A program made the translations under genes and the position numbers. The notes under the pieces were generated by a model, which was not told the DNA's origin, searched no databases, and saw nothing but the letters and a program-made list of their open reading frames with translations. Below, piece by piece: positions 5,725 through 5,819 of a stretch of 5,819 bases of DNA. Location: assembly GCA_020426085.1 (NCBI GenBank), contig JAGQQP010000194.1, positions 1 to 5,819 of the forward strand, written 5' to 3'. This stretch comes from Planctomycetaceae bacterium (GTDB lineage Bacteria > Planctomycetota > Planctomycetia > Planctomycetales > Planctomycetaceae). The stretch's first letter is position 1. Each line of letters begins with the position of its first letter.

Positions 5725-5819
5725 ATGAATCGAATCCGGTTTTCAGTCATATTGCTGGTGGGAGTATTTCTGATTGTTGGCTGTGGACGTTCTGCGTCTG
5801 CGCCAAAAGCTACGGCACC
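5725..5819 (+). CDS. Second lipoprotein, N-terminal part (gene runs off the right edge)
   Basis: Thirty-one codons are visible. The peptide has Arg3 and Arg5, a hydrophobic core (about 6-18) and the lipobox IVGC (17-20), so lipidation at Cys20 is predicted. Gly at +2 does not suggest inner-membrane retention under Lol-type rules. The mature part begins with a short Ser/Ala/Pro/Lys-rich linker, like that of the preceding lipoprotein. It lies on the same strand as that gene, with a good ribosome-binding site and probably its own promoter. Whether the two are paralogues cannot be judged, because the globular part is outside the window. The function is unknown. Confidence 0.75.
   Translation, partial: MNRIRFSVILLVGVFLIVGCGRSASAPKATA

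Noticed and set aside
5401..5728. Two short plus-strand frames in the gap between lipoprotein genes
   Set aside because: The first starts with TTG immediately after a stop, and neither has a Shine-Dalgarno sequence. The second runs into the start of the next gene, and neither product looks protein-like.
1..5819. CRISPR array, tRNA, rRNA, insertion sequence or attachment site
   Set aside because: I found no regularly spaced repeats, no cloverleaf-like or rRNA-like sequence, no transposase or integrase motifs and no flanking terminal repeats.

Overview
The window most likely comes from a planctomycete chromosome (Gimesia/Rubinisphaera-like). This is an inference from the gene set: exported FAD-dependent oxidoreductases and sialidase-type hydrolases, a GntR-type regulator with a sugar-receptor domain, small orphan lipoproteins, a moderately GC-rich base composition and mostly weak Shine-Dalgarno signals. 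No rRNA, tRNA, CRISPR array, transposase or integrase is visible.

Left block (1-1865, minus strand): a secreted GH33-type sialidase (690-1865) followed 67 bp downstream by the N-terminal two hundred residues of an exported FAD-dependent oxidoreductase (622 to beyond the left edge). The two are probably one transcription unit that starts in the AT-rich stretch 1866-1994. Both proteins have cleavable signal peptides.

Centre (1866-3050): on the other side of that stretch, a regulator with a GntR-type winged helix and a LacI/periplasmic-binding-protein-like sensor domain (1995-3050) is transcribed divergently. The 129-bp intergenic region carries overlapping AT-rich inverted and direct repeats that are good operator candidates. 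The simplest reading is a ligand-controlled locus for exported glycan processing: the regulator senses a sugar and controls the sialidase/oxidoreductase unit and itself. The ligand is unknown.

Right-centre (3055-4671, minus strand): an FAD/NAD(P)-binding oxidoreductase of the phytoene-dehydrogenase superfamily that resembles the PYROXD2 branch more than carotenoid desaturases. Its stop codon lies 4 bp from that of the regulator (tail to tail), with no room for a classical terminator.

Right (4672-5819, plus strand): a clearly more AT-rich segment with two consecutive lipoprotein genes, a complete 166-residue orphan (4900-5400) and the first 31 codons of another (5725 to beyond the right edge). 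They are separated by a 324-bp non-coding stretch that contains hairpins. The two upstream regions share an 11-base word (ACTGTGATTAT) next to inverted repeats and similar promoter-like hexamers, suggesting related control. No complete, undescribed multi-gene system can be demonstrated from this window; the best leads are the regulated sialidase/oxidoreductase unit and the pair of lipoprotein genes.
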